Part shown: piece by piece, positions 39,735 through 48,676 of the stretch
Position numbering within the stretch: position 1 is the stretch's first letter
Layout: the number at the start of each line of letters is the position of its first letter
Assembly (NCBI GenBank): GCA_951812615.1
Contig: CATOSU010000002.1
Location: 1,550,001 to 1,614,000, forward strand
Source: an uncultured Paracoccaceae bacterium
GTDB lineage: Bacteria; Pseudomonadota; Alphaproteobacteria; Rhodobacterales; Rhodobacteraceae
Direction: 5' to 3'
DNA: 64,000 nucleotides
The notes under the pieces: model-generated
What the model saw: only the letters and a program-made list of their open reading frames with translations
What the model was told of the DNA's origin: nothing
Database searches by the model: none
Translations under genes and position numbers: made by a program

Positions 39735-39799
39735 GACGGGTGCCGGGCACGCATTCTGTGGGGAGAGTTGAGGTAGGATGGGTGCTGGGCACCCATCCT
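39735..39799. repeat. GGATGGGTGC hairpin repeats between serC and serA
   Basis: AGGATGGGTGC (39775-39785) and GCACCCATCCT (39789-39799) form a perfect 11-bp stem with a 3-base loop. A decayed copy (GGGTGCCGGGCACGCATTC) lies at 39738-39756. A related stem, GATGGG...CCCATC, ends dapD at 53813-53848. The position in a serC-serA operon suggests an attenuating or RNA-processing role, but it may just be an intergenic repeat. Confidence 0.65.
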
Positions 39800-39802
39800 T
39801 GG

Positions 39803-40957
39803 TCAGGCGGCTTGGGACTGGGCGGCGATTTCCGCGTTGAAGGCCCATTCCAGCCAGGGCAGCATGGCGGCGATATCGGCGGTTTCCACCGTCCCGCCGC
39901 ACCAGATCCGCAGGCCCGGAGGCGCATCGCGATAGGCGCCGATATCCAGCGCGACGCCTTCGGTATCGAGCCGCTTGGCCACGGCCTTGGCAAAGGTTGC
40001 ACCATCGGCGATGCGCGCGTCGGTGAATTTCAGGCAGACCGAGGTGTTCGACAGGGTGGCCGGGTCCTGCGCGAGAAAATCGACCCAGTCGTGAAGCTCG
40101 GTGAAATCGGCGATGGCCTTGGTGTTGGCGTTGGCGCGGGAGATCAGGCCCGTCAATCCACCGGCCGAACGAGCCCAGTCGAGCGCGTTCAGGTAATCTT
40201 CGACGGCCAGCATTGACGGGGTGTTGATGGTTTCGCCCCGGAAGATGCCTTCGATCAGTTTGCCGCCCTTGGTCAGGCGGAAGATCTTGGGCAGCGGCCA
40301 GGCCGGTGTGTAGCTTTCCAGCCGGGCCACGGCGCGGGGGCTGAGGATCAGCATGCCGTGGGCGGCTTCTCCGCCCAGCACTTTCTGCCAGGAGAAGGTT
40401 GTGACATCCAGTTTGTCCCAGGGCAGGTCTTGTGCAAATGCCGCCGAGGTGGCGTCGCAGATGGTCAGCCCGGCGCGGTCGTCGGCGATCCAGTCGCCGT
40501 CGGGCACGCGGACACCGGAGGTTGTGCCGTTCCAGGTGAAAACCACGTCATTGTCGGTATCGACCGTGGAGAGGTCGACGATTTCGCCGTAATCGGCGGT
40601 TTTGACCTCGGCATCGAGTTTCAGCTGTTTCACCACGTCGGTGACCCAGCCGGCGCCGAAGCTTTCCCAGGCCAGCATTTCCACCTTGCGTTCGCCCAGC
40701 AGCGACCAAAGCGCCATTTCGACAGCGCCGGTATCGGAGGCCGGCACGATGCCGATGCGGTAGTCGTCCGGAATGCCGAGGATCTCGCGCGTTCCGTCGA
40801 TGGCGGCCTTCAGTTTCGCCTTGCCGATCGCGGCACGGTGAGAGCGGCCAAGCGCGGCATCTGCCAGCGCGTCTGTATTGAATGTGGGGGGTTTGGCGCA
40901 GGGGCCGGATGAAAAACGCGGATTCGCCGGCCGCGCGGCCGGTTGGTCGATGGTCAT
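39803..40957 (-). CDS. serC: Phosphoserine aminotransferase
   Basis: 384 aa PLP enzyme that transaminates 3-phosphohydroxypyruvate, the second serine-pathway step. Features of the long alphaproteobacterial SerC form: [71 protein letters not shown] and the PLP lysine in [21 protein letters not shown] 40957 is preceded by AAGGGTAACACCT. It is the first gene of the serC-serA operon and has a structured leader upstream. Confidence 0.96.
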   Translation of the reverse strand: MTIDQPAARPANPRFSSGPCAKPPTFNTDALADAALGRSHRAAIGKAKLKAAIDGTREILGIPDDYRIGIVPASDTGAVEMALWSLLGERKVEMLAWESFGAGWVTDVVKQLKLDAEVKTADYGEIVDLSTVDTDNDVVFTWNGTTSGVRVPDGDWIADDRAGLTICDATSAAFAQDLPWDKLDVTTFSWQKVLGGEAAHGMLILSPRAVARLESYTPAWPLPKIFRLTKGGKLIEGIFRGETINTPSMLAVEDYLNALDWARSAGGLTGLISRANANTKAIADFTELHDWVDFLAQDPATLSNTSVCLKFTDARIADGATFAKAVAKRLDTEGVALDIGAYRDAPPGLRIWCGGTVETADIAAMLPWLEWAFNAEIAAQSQAA

Positions 40958-41040
40958 AGGTGTTACCCTTCCAGATATTCGCCCCTCGTTGGGGAGGGGT
41001 GTCCCACGGACCGGAATAGAGGCTGTCCCGGGCCTCCGCA
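40958..41040 (-). promoter_or_regulatory. Structured serC leader (possible serC RNA motif)
   Basis: Upstream of serC the minus strand can form CCCCTC-CCCAAC-GAGGGG (40982-40999, 6 bp) and, further 5', GAGGC...GCCTC (about 41022-41039). A conserved serC RNA motif with short hairpins just before the start codon is known in alphaproteobacteria; I cannot verify the match without its covariance model. Confidence 0.45.
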
Positions 41041-41154
41041 AGCGCTGGTTTCCGGCGGAGTGTCGGGAAATCGCGTGACGCGCGGCAAAAAATGTGTGTA
41101 TCGGAAACATCGGAACCCCTGTCGCAGGGATGGATGGCGAGCGAGAGGTAGACA

Positions 41155-42201
41155 ATGGGCCGCGACCGGCTGGCAATTGTGACGTATTCCGTTGCGCTGA
41201 CGATCATGGTCGGATGGTTGCTGCGGGTCGGGCAGTCGATCCTGCTGCCGGTGCTGGTCGGGGTGATCGCGGTCTATGTTCTGGTCACGGCGGCGGAGGC
41301 GATGACAAAGGTGCCGGGGTTGCGCCGGCTGGGGCGCGGCTGGTGCAGGTTGCTGGTGCTGGCGATATTTGTCGCGGCGGTTCTGTTTCTGGGCGGGATC
41401 GTGGCGACCAGCGCGGCGGCCATCACCGCGGCCATGCCGGGATACGTCGCCAATCTCGACCTGTTGCAGCAGAACCTGATGGATGTGCTGGGGCTGGACG
41501 AAGCGCCCAGCATTGCCGAATACACCGAACGGGTCATGGACACGGTCGATCTGACGGCGTTGATGCCGGCGGTTCTGTCCACGGTTTCGGGAAGCGGGTC
41601 GGTGATCATTGCCGCGGTGCTTTATGCCGCGTTCATTCTGGCCGATCTTGACGCGTTGCCCGACAAGGTGCGGCGGGCGTTTCAGGATACAAGCCAGGCC
41701 GAGCACACGCTGGAAATTGTCCGCAAGATCAACCAGCGGATCGGCGATTATCTGGCGGCGAAAACGCTGGTGAATATCATTCTGGGGATCGTTTCCTATG
41801 GCATCCTGTGGCTGTTGGGGATTGAACATGCCGGTTTCTGGGCGCTGGTGATCGCGCTGCTGAACTATATTCCCTATATCGGGTCGGTGATCGCGGTGGC
41901 GTTCCCTGTGACCATGAGCCTTGTGCAGTTTGCTTCGCTGGCACATACCGGGATCACGCTGGCGGCGCTGATCATTCCACAATCGATTGTCGGCTATTAT
42001 CTGGAGCCGACATATCTGGGAAAATCGGTCAATCTCAGCCCGTTTACCGTGCTGTTGGCGCTTGCCGTGTGGACGACGCTGTGGGGGCTGACGGGCGCTG
42101 TGCTGGCCGTGCCGCTGACGGCCATGGTGGCAATCATTCTGGCCGAGTTCGATGGCACCCGGTTCATATCCGTCATGCTGTCGGACGACGGCGAGTTGTA
42201 G
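41155..42201 (+). CDS. AI-2E family (PerM/TqsA-like) transporter
   Basis: 348 aa inner-membrane protein with about seven or eight hydrophobic segments: two or three at the N terminus ([20 protein letters not shown]), an extended loop, and the conserved C-terminal cluster including [36 protein letters not shown] and [18 protein letters not shown]. Members export autoinducer-2, act in Na+/H+ exchange or have unknown substrates; the substrate is undetermined. It is divergent from serC. Confidence 0.87.
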   Translation: MGRDRLAIVTYSVALTIMVGWLLRVGQSILLPVLVGVIAVYVLVTAAEAMTKVPGLRRLGRGWCRLLVLAIFVAAVLFLGGIVATSAAAITAAMPGYVANLDLLQQNLMDVLGLDEAPSIAEYTERVMDTVDLTALMPAVLSTVSGSGSVIIAAVLYAAFILADLDALPDKVRRAFQDTSQAEHTLEIVRKINQRIGDYLAAKTLVNIILGIVSYGILWLLGIEHAGFWALVIALLNYIPYIGSVIAVAFPVTMSLVQFASLAHTGITLAALIIPQSIVGYYLEPTYLGKSVNLSPFTVLLALAVWTTLWGLTGAVLAVPLTAMVAIILAEFDGTRFISVMLSDDGEL

Positions 42202-42217
42202 CGGACCGGCGGCCGGT

Positions 42218-43246
42218 CTATTCGGCCGCGACCTTGCCTGCCGCGATCTCGGCCGCGTTTTCCCAGGGCGGGAATTCGGCCCAGTTTGAGGGGTCGCCGC
42301 CGGTGTTGGCCATGCGGGCGCGGATCTTGGCAATGGTGTCTTCACCCATCGTCGGGGATTTCACGTGCAGGCTGTGCCGGTTGAGATACCAGTACAGATA
42401 GCCGTTGATGTGGGCCTCGGACAGGTTCGGCGCGTCCAGCGCCGGGCCGACCTGTGCAAGGTCGGTAATCTCGAATGCGGCGTGGCGGTAGTCCGAAACG
42501 CCGAACACCAGCACCTTTTTGCCATGCAGGAGAGAATCGAATCCCGCGCCCGAATTCACGCAGGCGACCGCATCGGCCCGGGCGGTGATCGCGTGCACGT
42601 TTTCCTGTGACTGGTAGACGCCGTTTTCGGGGTCCACGACCTCGTTCAGGAGCTGGGTGATTTCCTCGGAATCGCAGACCGGGTGGCGCTTGATCACGAC
42701 CGGGCGCTTGCCGCGTTGCGCAATGATGGCGTTGACCATGTCCCGGGTTGAATGGCGGGCCAGCGACATGACCGTGTCGTCCTGACATTGCAGGAATACT
42801 GCAACGCTGCCGGTCGGAATGTCGAAGCTGTCGTCGGTTTTCGAGTGCTGGTGGTACTTGCTGAACTGCTGTTCCACGTATCGCTTGCGCAGGGCGGTGG
42901 CAAAGGGGCCGGCGGCCTCGGGTTCGTAATTCGCCCAGTCCTCTTCGGCGTCGACGACCGAGGCCCAGCCGGAATAGCCCGCCTGATCGGCCAGCATGTA
43001 GTTCAGCAGGTACCCGCCCTTGATGTTCAGGACATCGGGCCGGTTCGCGATTGTGTGATAGGTCAGGAAGAAATTGCCGTTGGCTTCGGGCACCCGGTAG
43101 GGCCCGAATTTGAGCTTGGCCCTGTAGCCGGACTCCTGGAGTGATGTTGTCAGTCCGCGGTAAAACTTGGCGAGACCGGATTTGGGGTACCACTTGATCC
43201 GGCGTGGGGCGAGGATCACGATTTTCGGAATCGACTTGTCTGCCAT
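42218..43246 (-). CDS. Capsule-biosynthesis-type transferase (KpsC/KpsS-like fold), tentative
   Basis: 342 aa from ATG 43246 (MADKSIPKIVILAPRRIKW). No signal peptide or membrane span. The late segment VACVNSGAGFDSLLHGKKVLVFG resembles the motif of KpsC/KpsS-type Kdo transferases, where a Ser/Gly-rich turn contacts the nucleotide sugar, and KRHPVCDSEE recalls their KxHP motif. A Kdo or other sugar transfer role would fit kdsB and the export permease elsewhere in the window, but similarity is partial. It is convergent with the AI-2E transporter gene and 238 bases from serB. Confidence 0.55.
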   Translation of the reverse strand: MADKSIPKIVILAPRRIKWYPKSGLAKFYRGLTTSLQESGYRAKLKFGPYRVPEANGNFFLTYHTIANRPDVLNIKGGYLLNYMLADQAGYSGWASVVDAEEDWANYEPEAAGPFATALRKRYVEQQFSKYHQHSKTDDSFDIPTGSVAVFLQCQDDTVMSLARHSTRDMVNAIIAQRGKRPVVIKRHPVCDSEEITQLLNEVVDPENGVYQSQENVHAITARADAVACVNSGAGFDSLLHGKKVLVFGVSDYRHAAFEITDLAQVGPALDAPNLSEAHINGYLYWYLNRHSLHVKSPTMGEDTIAKIRARMANTGGDPSNWAEFPPWENAAEIAAGKVAAE

Positions 43247-43483
43247 AACCAATACTTGCTTGCCTCGGGATTTTGATCGCAGGGCGTGCTGCGACCCTAT
43301 TGTTTTTTGCCATCCAGACCAAGAAATCTTGTCTGAATTGAGGCAGTTTCCTTTTCGGCCCCGGAATTTTCGACACTGAGTCCGGGCCGACACGAAAACC
43401 CGCCTGTCCGTTGCCGGGGTGGCGGAGGAATCGGGTGGCAGTTGCCGGGGCGATGCCCTATGAGCCCGCAAAAAGGAGATCGG

Positions 43484-44356
43484 ATGTTCATCGTCTCACT
43501 TATCGCGGCGCCCGGGGCGCTGGAACCGGAGCTGGTCCATGGGTTGCGCAACGCATGGGGCGGGGGTGACGCGCTGTGGCTGAGCCCTGACGAAGCCGCC
43601 GAGTTTGCCATCGCCGAGGTACCGGCAAATCAGTGGGACGTGTGGGCCGATGTGCAGGCGCGGGGTGTGGATCTGGTGGTTCAGGCGGCCGAGGGCCGGC
43701 GCAAGCACGTGCTGCTGGCTGATATGGACAGCACGATGATCCGGCAGGAATGTATCGATGAGCTGGCCGAGCTGGCCGGGGTCGGGGAACAGGTGCGGGC
43801 CACGACCGCGCGGGCGATGAACGGCGAGCTGGATTTCGAGGAAGCCGTGATCGAACGGGTCGGATTGCTGCGCGGTCAGCCCGAGGGGATCATCGCGGAT
43901 GTTCTGGCGACGCGGATCACCCTGACGCCGGGGGGTGCGGAGCTGGTGGCCACGATGCGGGCCAATGGCGGGTATGCGGCATTGGTATCCGGTGGGTTCA
44001 CCGCGTTCACTCAGCATGTGGGCGAAACGCTGGGGTTCGACGAAAACCGGGCGAATGGTCTGACAGTCGAAAACGGAGTGCTGACCGGCGAGGTGGCGCG
44101 GCCGATACTGGGGCGGGATGCCAAGGTGGCGGCGATGACCGAAATCACCGACCGGCTGAACCTGAGCCCTTCGGATGTTCTGGCTGTCGGGGACGGCGCC
44201 AACGATCTGGGGATGCTGGCCCGCGCGGGAACCGGTGTCGCGCTGCACGCCAAGCCCGCGGTTGCGGCCGAGTGCGACGTGCGCGTCAACCATGGTGATC
44301 TGACGGCGCTGTTGTACCTGCAGGGCTATTCCCGGGACGCGTTTGTGACGAAGTGA
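43484..44356 (+). CDS. serB: Phosphoserine phosphatase
   Basis: 290 aa HAD-superfamily enzyme, last step of serine synthesis. The nucleophile motif is ADMDSTMIRQECIDE with D80 and D82; motif II includes VSGGFTAFTQHVGETLGF and motif IV VGDGANDLGMLARAGTGVAL. The N-terminal 75 residues form an ACT-like extension common in longer SerB proteins. ATG 43484 has AAAGGAG 8 bases upstream. Together with serC-serA it completes the pathway within 6 kb. Confidence 0.95.
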   Translation: MFIVSLIAAPGALEPELVHGLRNAWGGGDALWLSPDEAAEFAIAEVPANQWDVWADVQARGVDLVVQAAEGRRKHVLLADMDSTMIRQECIDELAELAGVGEQVRATTARAMNGELDFEEAVIERVGLLRGQPEGIIADVLATRITLTPGGAELVATMRANGGYAALVSGGFTAFTQHVGETLGFDENRANGLTVENGVLTGEVARPILGRDAKVAAMTEITDRLNLSPSDVLAVGDGANDLGMLARAGTGVALHAKPAVAAECDVRVNHGDLTALLYLQGYSRDAFVTK

Positions 44357-44371
44357 CGGTTTAGGGCTTTA

Positions 44372-44397
44372 AATAATTAACACAGGTGTTAATTATT
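44372..44397. promoter_or_regulatory. Perfect 12-2-12 palindrome: probable ArsR-type operator
   Basis: AATAATTAACAC (44372-44383), centre AG, then GTGTTAATTATT (44386-44397): two perfect 12-base arms ending 4 bases before the ArsR-family start codon. AT-rich 12-2-12 inverted repeats are typical ArsR/SmtB operators, so autoregulation is likely. It leaves no room for a Shine-Dalgarno site. Confidence 0.8.
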
Positions 44398-44401
44398 GCT
44401 C

Positions 44402-44734
44402 ATGACGACTCTGACCAAAACGTTTTCGGCGCTTTCCGACCAGACCCGGTTGAAGATCTTTGAAGACCTGATCGAAAACGGCGAACTGGCGGCAAGCCGG
44501 TTTGTCGAAGGGTCCGGTATTTCCGCCCCGGCGATTTCACGGCATCTGAAAGTCCTGCGCGAAGCCGGGTTGGTTTCGCAGCGGGTGGACGGGACGCACA
44601 GGTTTTATGCTGCCCGGCCCGAGGCGCTGAGAACCATCGCCGACTGGACCAAGTCTCATCGCGCGTTCTGGGAAGGCAGCCTGAGCCGTTTGGAAGAAGC
44701 CCTGTTGCTGGATGAGGAGAACGAGGATGGCTGA
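44402..44734 (+). CDS. ArsR-family winged-helix repressor
   Basis: 110 aa. Winged helix: FSALSDQTRLKIFEDLIENG, then ISAPAISRHLKVLREAGLVS as the recognition region and RVDGTHRFYAA as the wing. No cysteine metal site, so it is probably not a metal sensor; ArsR proteins of this sort commonly precede SRPBCC genes. ATG 44402 is preferred over TTG 44396; the ribosome site is missing because the operator abuts the start, so translation may be leaderless. It overlaps the SRPBCC gene by 8 bases. Confidence 0.9.
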   Translation: MTTLTKTFSALSDQTRLKIFEDLIENGELAASRFVEGSGISAPAISRHLKVLREAGLVSQRVDGTHRFYAARPEALRTIADWTKSHRAFWEGSLSRLEEALLLDEENEDG

Positions 44735-45155
44735 CGCCAGACTGGAGCGGGAATTCGGGGTGACGCCGGAAAAGCTGTTCAGGTTCGTGAGCGGATCGAG
44801 CGAGCTGATGCAGTGGTTCGGGCCCGAGGGCGTCAGCGTGCCGGACAATGCGCTGGATTTTTCCCGCGAGGGGCCGTGGTACGCGGTGATGACAGGCAGC
44901 GACGGGCCGGTGGCCAAGGTTTCCGGCCACGTGACGCATGTCGATCCGCCGCGGTCGGTTGGGTTCACCTGGGCGTGGCATGATGAAAACGACGTGCGCG
45001 GGCATGAAAGCCACGTCACTTTTACGGTCGAGCCGACATCGTCAGGTGCGCGGCTGATCGTGGATCACAAAGAGCTGTCGTCCGAAGAGGCGGTGGTCAA
45101 TCACAAGCGCGGCTGGGAAAGTTCTTTCAACTGCCTCGCAGAGGTCATCGGGTAG
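44727..45155 (+). CDS. SRPBCC/AHSA1-domain protein
   Basis: 142 aa START-like fold. LEREFGVTPEKLFRFVSGSS, the central WFGPEGVSVPD and the C-terminal HKRGWESSFNCLAEVI are typical AHSA1 landmarks. The fold binds hydrophobic ligands; no function is established for this subfamily. ATG 44727 follows GAGGAGAACGAGG and overlaps the ArsR stop. Third partner is the YciI-like gene. Confidence 0.87.
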   Translation: MADARLEREFGVTPEKLFRFVSGSSELMQWFGPEGVSVPDNALDFSREGPWYAVMTGSDGPVAKVSGHVTHVDPPRSVGFTWAWHDENDVRGHESHVTFTVEPTSSGARLIVDHKELSSEEAVVNHKRGWESSFNCLAEVIG

Positions 45156-45180
45156 TGCGTAACCATCAGGGAGTTGAAAA

Positions 45181-45492
45181 ATGGCACAGTATATTTTTGC
45201 GTATCACGGCGGCAGCGCACCGGAATCCCCGGAAGAAGGGGAGAAGGTCATGGCGCAGTGGATGGCATGGTTCGGGGGCATGGGGGACAAGGTGGTTCAG
45301 CCCGGCAATCCCGTTGGCATGTCCAAGACGGTCAGCGGCAGTGGTGTTGCCGATGATGGCGGGTCAAACCCGTTGTCGGGCTATTCGGTGGTCAGCGCCG
45401 GCAGCATGGACGAAGCCTGCACGCTGGCGGTCGGTTGCCCGCTGATCGCGGATGGCGGTTCGGTCGAGGTTGCCGAACTGATGGAGATGTAG
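45181..45492 (+). CDS. YciI-like (DGPF-type) small protein
   Basis: 103 aa ferredoxin-like fold protein. MAQYIFAYHGGSAPESPEEG, GGMGDKVVQPGNPVGMSK and GYSVVSAGSMDEACTLAVGC fit the YciI-related family, whose members often sit beside ArsR and SRPBCC genes. Possible enzymatic or stress role unknown. It starts 25 bases after the SRPBCC stop and is probably under the same operator. Confidence 0.8.
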   Translation: MAQYIFAYHGGSAPESPEEGEKVMAQWMAWFGGMGDKVVQPGNPVGMSKTVSGSGVADDGGSNPLSGYSVVSAGSMDEACTLAVGCPLIADGGSVEVAELMEM

Positions 45493-45500
45493 GCCCGCGC

Positions 45501-46493
45501 CTACAATGTGATCAGGGGCCGCATCGTGCCGCAGTTCACGTTGCGCCGGTTCAGAACCGGCGCATCCACGAAGGCCTTTGTAACCGGGTCGTTTTCGTCC
45601 AGCACGCCGAGGCCTGCCAAAATCGCGGCAAGGGCGCATTCACTTGCCCGCGTGGCGCCGTCGGCGATCTTGAGCGCAACGCCCAGCTTCCGGCCCGGCA
45701 GGATTGCGACAAAAACACCTTCGGCGCCGGTCTTGACCGCGGCAGCACCCGGTATCGCGCGCATGATCCGCGTGCAGGCGCGGCCTTCTCCGGCGACCAG
45801 TTCGGGATGGGCCATCATCGCCTGCGCCAGCGAAACCGCGGCTTCGCTCTGGCGGTCGGCGCGGTCAGTTGCGGAGGCAAACCAGGCCATGGCCCGGGCC
45901 AGCCCGTGAACCGTGGTCTGAAAATTCGGCGCCGAGCAGCCGTCGATCCCCCAGCCGGGGCTCTCTTGTCCGGTGGCGTCCTCGAAGGCCGCGCGGACCG
46001 ATTGCTGAACCGGGTGGTCGATGTCGATATATTCCGGGCCGGCATCCAGATACTGAGACAGCGTCAGGAACCCGGTATGTTTGCCGGAGCAGTTATTGTG
46101 CATCTGGCAGGGTGACTGATCGGATTTGATCAGGGCGTTGCGGGCCGGCAGATCGGCGGGTTCCTGCGGTCCGCAGCGGAAGTCGTCATCGGCGAGGCCC
46201 AGCGTGTCCAGCCACGTCCGAACCCGGTCGGTATGGATCGCCGCGCCGTTATGCGAGGCGCAGGACAGGGCCATTTGTTCGGTGTTCAGCCCGTACCGGG
46301 CCGCCGCGCCGGAGGTCAAGAGCGGCAGCGCCTGGATCATTTTTGCGGAGGATCTTGGATAGATCACCGCGCCGGGATCACCCCAGCAATGGACAATCCG
46401 GCCGGTGTCGTCGCAGACGACGGCATGCCCCAGATGCTGGCTTTCCAGCAGGGAACCGCGCCAAATCCCGACCATAGGAACCGCTTTGGTCAT
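45501..46493 (-). CDS. Rhizobium-type (class 3) L-asparaginase
   Basis: 330 aa. This family is unrelated to E. coli AnsA/AnsB. The active-site elements described for R. etli asparaginase are visible: SSAKMIQALPLL (Ser-Lys pair), SCASHNGA and the NNCSGKHTGFLT segment with Cys, Ser and Lys. It hydrolyses asparagine to aspartate and ammonia. ATG 46493 (MTKAVPMVGIWRG) is the family-like start. No signal peptide. Convergent with the YciI-like gene. Confidence 0.9.
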   Translation of the reverse strand: MTKAVPMVGIWRGSLLESQHLGHAVVCDDTGRIVHCWGDPGAVIYPRSSAKMIQALPLLTSGAAARYGLNTEQMALSCASHNGAAIHTDRVRTWLDTLGLADDDFRCGPQEPADLPARNALIKSDQSPCQMHNNCSGKHTGFLTLSQYLDAGPEYIDIDHPVQQSVRAAFEDATGQESPGWGIDGCSAPNFQTTVHGLARAMAWFASATDRADRQSEAAVSLAQAMMAHPELVAGEGRACTRIMRAIPGAAAVKTGAEGVFVAILPGRKLGVALKIADGATRASECALAAILAGLGVLDENDPVTKAFVDAPVLNRRNVNCGTMRPLITL

Positions 46494-46662
46494 GTTTAAC
46501 CTCAAATGTTGGCGATTTCCCGCCAATCGCTCTTTCACCCGTGGTGCCGTTTACGGTAGTGTGATTGTGTCGGCAAGCGGCGGGTGTTCAGGAAAAGCGG
46601 TCGGTTAATCCGCAGAAACACGCGTCGGAATTGAGGTGAAGGACAGTCTGGAGGCTGGACAC

Positions 46663-47196
46663 ATGCAACGGATTTTGGCCCGCGCTGCAGCGGGCTTGAT
46701 CATGGCCACTTTGGCCGCCCCGTCCCTGATGGCACAGGATCAGAGTACAAACCGCGTCGCGGCCAAGACCGATTGGAGCGTGTTTGTCGAGGATGATCCG
46801 ACCGAATGCTGGAGCGTTTCGGCTCCGAAAAAGACGGTCAACACCCGCGACGGGCGCGTGGTGGCCGTGAAGCGCAGCGATATATTGCTGTTCGTGTTTT
46901 TCCGTCCCGGCGCCGATGTGAAGGGGCAGGTGACGTTCACGGGCGGATATCCTTTTGCGCCGAACTCGACGGTGAACCTCGATATCTCGGGGTCCCAGTT
47001 CGCGCTGTTCACGGATGGCGAATGGGCCTGGCCCGCCAGCGCGTCGGAGGACACCAAGATCATCACGGCGATGAAGCGGGGTGCAGAGGCCACCCTGACC
47101 GGGCGGTCGAGCCGCGGCACCAAGACGGAAGATACCTTTTCGCTGCTGGGGTTCACGGCAGCGGTTGAAGACGCAGAAAAGCGCTGCGGGGGATAA
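46663..47196 (+). CDS. IalB-family (invasion-associated locus B) protein
   Basis: 177 aa with a signal peptide (MQRILARAAAGLIMATLAAP, cleavage after LMAQ), so periplasmic or surface. The conserved core TDWSVFVEDDPTECWSVSAP and the C-terminal EDAEKRC form the expected Cys pair. Named after a Bartonella factor, but widespread in free-living alphaproteobacteria with unknown function. ATG 46663 has GGAGG about 9 bases upstream. Ends at a strong terminator. Confidence 0.88.
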   Translation: MQRILARAAAGLIMATLAAPSLMAQDQSTNRVAAKTDWSVFVEDDPTECWSVSAPKKTVNTRDGRVVAVKRSDILLFVFFRPGADVKGQVTFTGGYPFAPNSTVNLDISGSQFALFTDGEWAWPASASEDTKIITAMKRGAEATLTGRSSRGTKTEDTFSLLGFTAAVEDAEKRCGG

Positions 47197-47221
47197 GAAC
47201 CCCGCACTTACCTCGGTGACT

Positions 47222-47247
47222 GGCCTGCCTGCAATGGCAGGCCTTTT
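47222..47247 (+). terminator. Intrinsic terminator of the IalB gene
   Basis: GGCCTGCC (47222-47229), loop TGCAAT, GGCAGGCC (47236-47243) and TTTT: an 8-bp GC-rich stem with T tail 26 bases after the stop. Confidence 0.85.
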
Positions 47248-47283
47248 CCACGAGGCAGGTTTCTTCGCGAAAATCAGAAATCC

Positions 47284-47302
47284 GAAAATTCTACGAATTT
47301 TC
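47284..47302. promoter_or_regulatory. AT-rich palindrome upstream of rlmN
   Basis: GAAAATTC (47284-47291), TAC, GAATTTTC (47295-47302): perfect 8-base arms in an otherwise GC-rich genome, 87 bases before rlmN. It may be an operator or a relative of the GGAATTT hairpin at 22344. Confidence 0.35.
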
Positions 47303-47388
47303 AGGGGCCGGCTGCGAAGCGGAAAACTCTTTTGCATCTGCGGCCCGCTCCTATATAGAAGCGCATCCCGCCCTGAAGTGAGAAACCC

Positions 47389-48570
47389 ATGTCTGCCCCG
47401 ATCACGCAGGATGTCCTGACCGTAGCCCGCAGGCTGCCGGATGGCCCCGTCAACCTTGTCGGTCTGACGCGGCAACAGCTGCGCGATGTGCTGATCGCCA
47501 ATGGCACGCCGGAAAAGCAGGCCAAGATGCGGGTGAACCAGATCTGGCAGTGGATCTATCAGTGGGGCGTGCGTGATTTCAGCGTGATGACCAATCTGGC
47601 CAAGGCGTATCGCGCCCAGCTGGCCGAGCGGTTCGCGATCGAGATCCCGGAAATGGTCAGCCGCCAGGTCAGCGCGGACGGAACGCGCAAGTATCTGGTG
47701 CGCATTGCCGGCGGGCACGAGGTGGAGGTTGTCTATATCCCCGAAGAGGATCGCGGCACGCTTTGCGTGTCGTCGCAGGTGGGTTGTACGCTGACCTGTT
47801 CGTTCTGCCACACGGGCACACAGAAGCTGGTGCGTAACCTGACGGCGGGCGAGATTGTCGGCCAGATCATGATGGCGCGCGATGATCTGGAGGAATGGCC
47901 GACGCCCGGTGCGCCCAAGGACGAAACCCGGTTGCTGAGCAACATCGTTCTGATGGGCATGGGCGAGCCATTGTACAATTTCGACAATGTCCGGGACGCG
48001 ATGAAGATCGCGATGGACCCCGAGGGCATTTCGCTGAGCCGGCGGCGCATCACGCTGTCTACATCCGGCGTGGTGCCCGAGATCGCACGGACCGCGGAAG
48101 AGATCGGCTGTATGCTGGCGATTTCCTTTCACGCGACGACGGACGAGGTCCGCGACCGGCTGGTGCCGATCAACAAGCGGTGGAATATTGAAACCCTGCT
48201 GGAGGCGCTGGCCTCTTACCCGAAAGCCTCCAATTCGGAGCGGATCACCTTTGAATACGTGATGCTGAACGGTGTGAATGACAGTGACGAGGATGCCCGG
48301 CGGCTGATTGGCCATATCCGGCGGCACCAGATCCCGGCCAAGATCAATCTGATCCCGTTTAACGAGTGGCCTGGCGCGCCTTACCGGCGCAGTTCGAACA
48401 ACCGGATCCGGGCCTTTGCCGATATCATTTACAAGGCCGGTTATGCCTCGCCGATCCGGACACCGCGGGGTGAAGACATCATGGCCGCCTGCGGGCAGCT
48501 GAAATCGGCCACCGAACGGGCGCGCAAGTCGAAGCGCCAGATCGAAGCCGAGGCCGGGCTCGGCAACTAA
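47389..48570 (+). CDS. rlmN: 23S rRNA/tRNA (adenine-C2) methyltransferase RlmN
   Basis: 393 aa radical-SAM enzyme that methylates A2503 of 23S rRNA and A37 of some tRNAs. The cluster motif CTLTCSFC gives C133, C137 and C140; N-terminal [34 protein letters not shown] and the C-terminal [14 protein letters not shown] plus the Cys of [11 protein letters not shown], which carries the transient methyl group, are all present. Length normal. Monocistronic. Confidence 0.97.
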   Translation: MSAPITQDVLTVARRLPDGPVNLVGLTRQQLRDVLIANGTPEKQAKMRVNQIWQWIYQWGVRDFSVMTNLAKAYRAQLAERFAIEIPEMVSRQVSADGTRKYLVRIAGGHEVEVVYIPEEDRGTLCVSSQVGCTLTCSFCHTGTQKLVRNLTAGEIVGQIMMARDDLEEWPTPGAPKDETRLLSNIVLMGMGEPLYNFDNVRDAMKIAMDPEGISLSRRRITLSTSGVVPEIARTAEEIGCMLAISFHATTDEVRDRLVPINKRWNIETLLEALASYPKASNSERITFEYVMLNGVNDSDEDARRLIGHIRRHQIPAKINLIPFNEWPGAPYRRSSNNRIRAFADIIYKAGYASPIRTPRGEDIMAACGQLKSATERARKSKRQIEAEAGLGN

Positions 48571-48676
48571 TCCAAGAATCCGTTTTGTGCTTTTACAATT
48601 CTGGTGCAGGCTGTTGCCTGTCCGTGGTGTAGTGCGGGCAACCCTTTTTCGGGGTAGTTAGTAACGGAGTAATCTC

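Noticed and set aside
46636..46662. Upstream ATG for the IalB gene
   Set aside because: The shorter form from 46663 has a better ribosome site and starts directly with the signal peptide.
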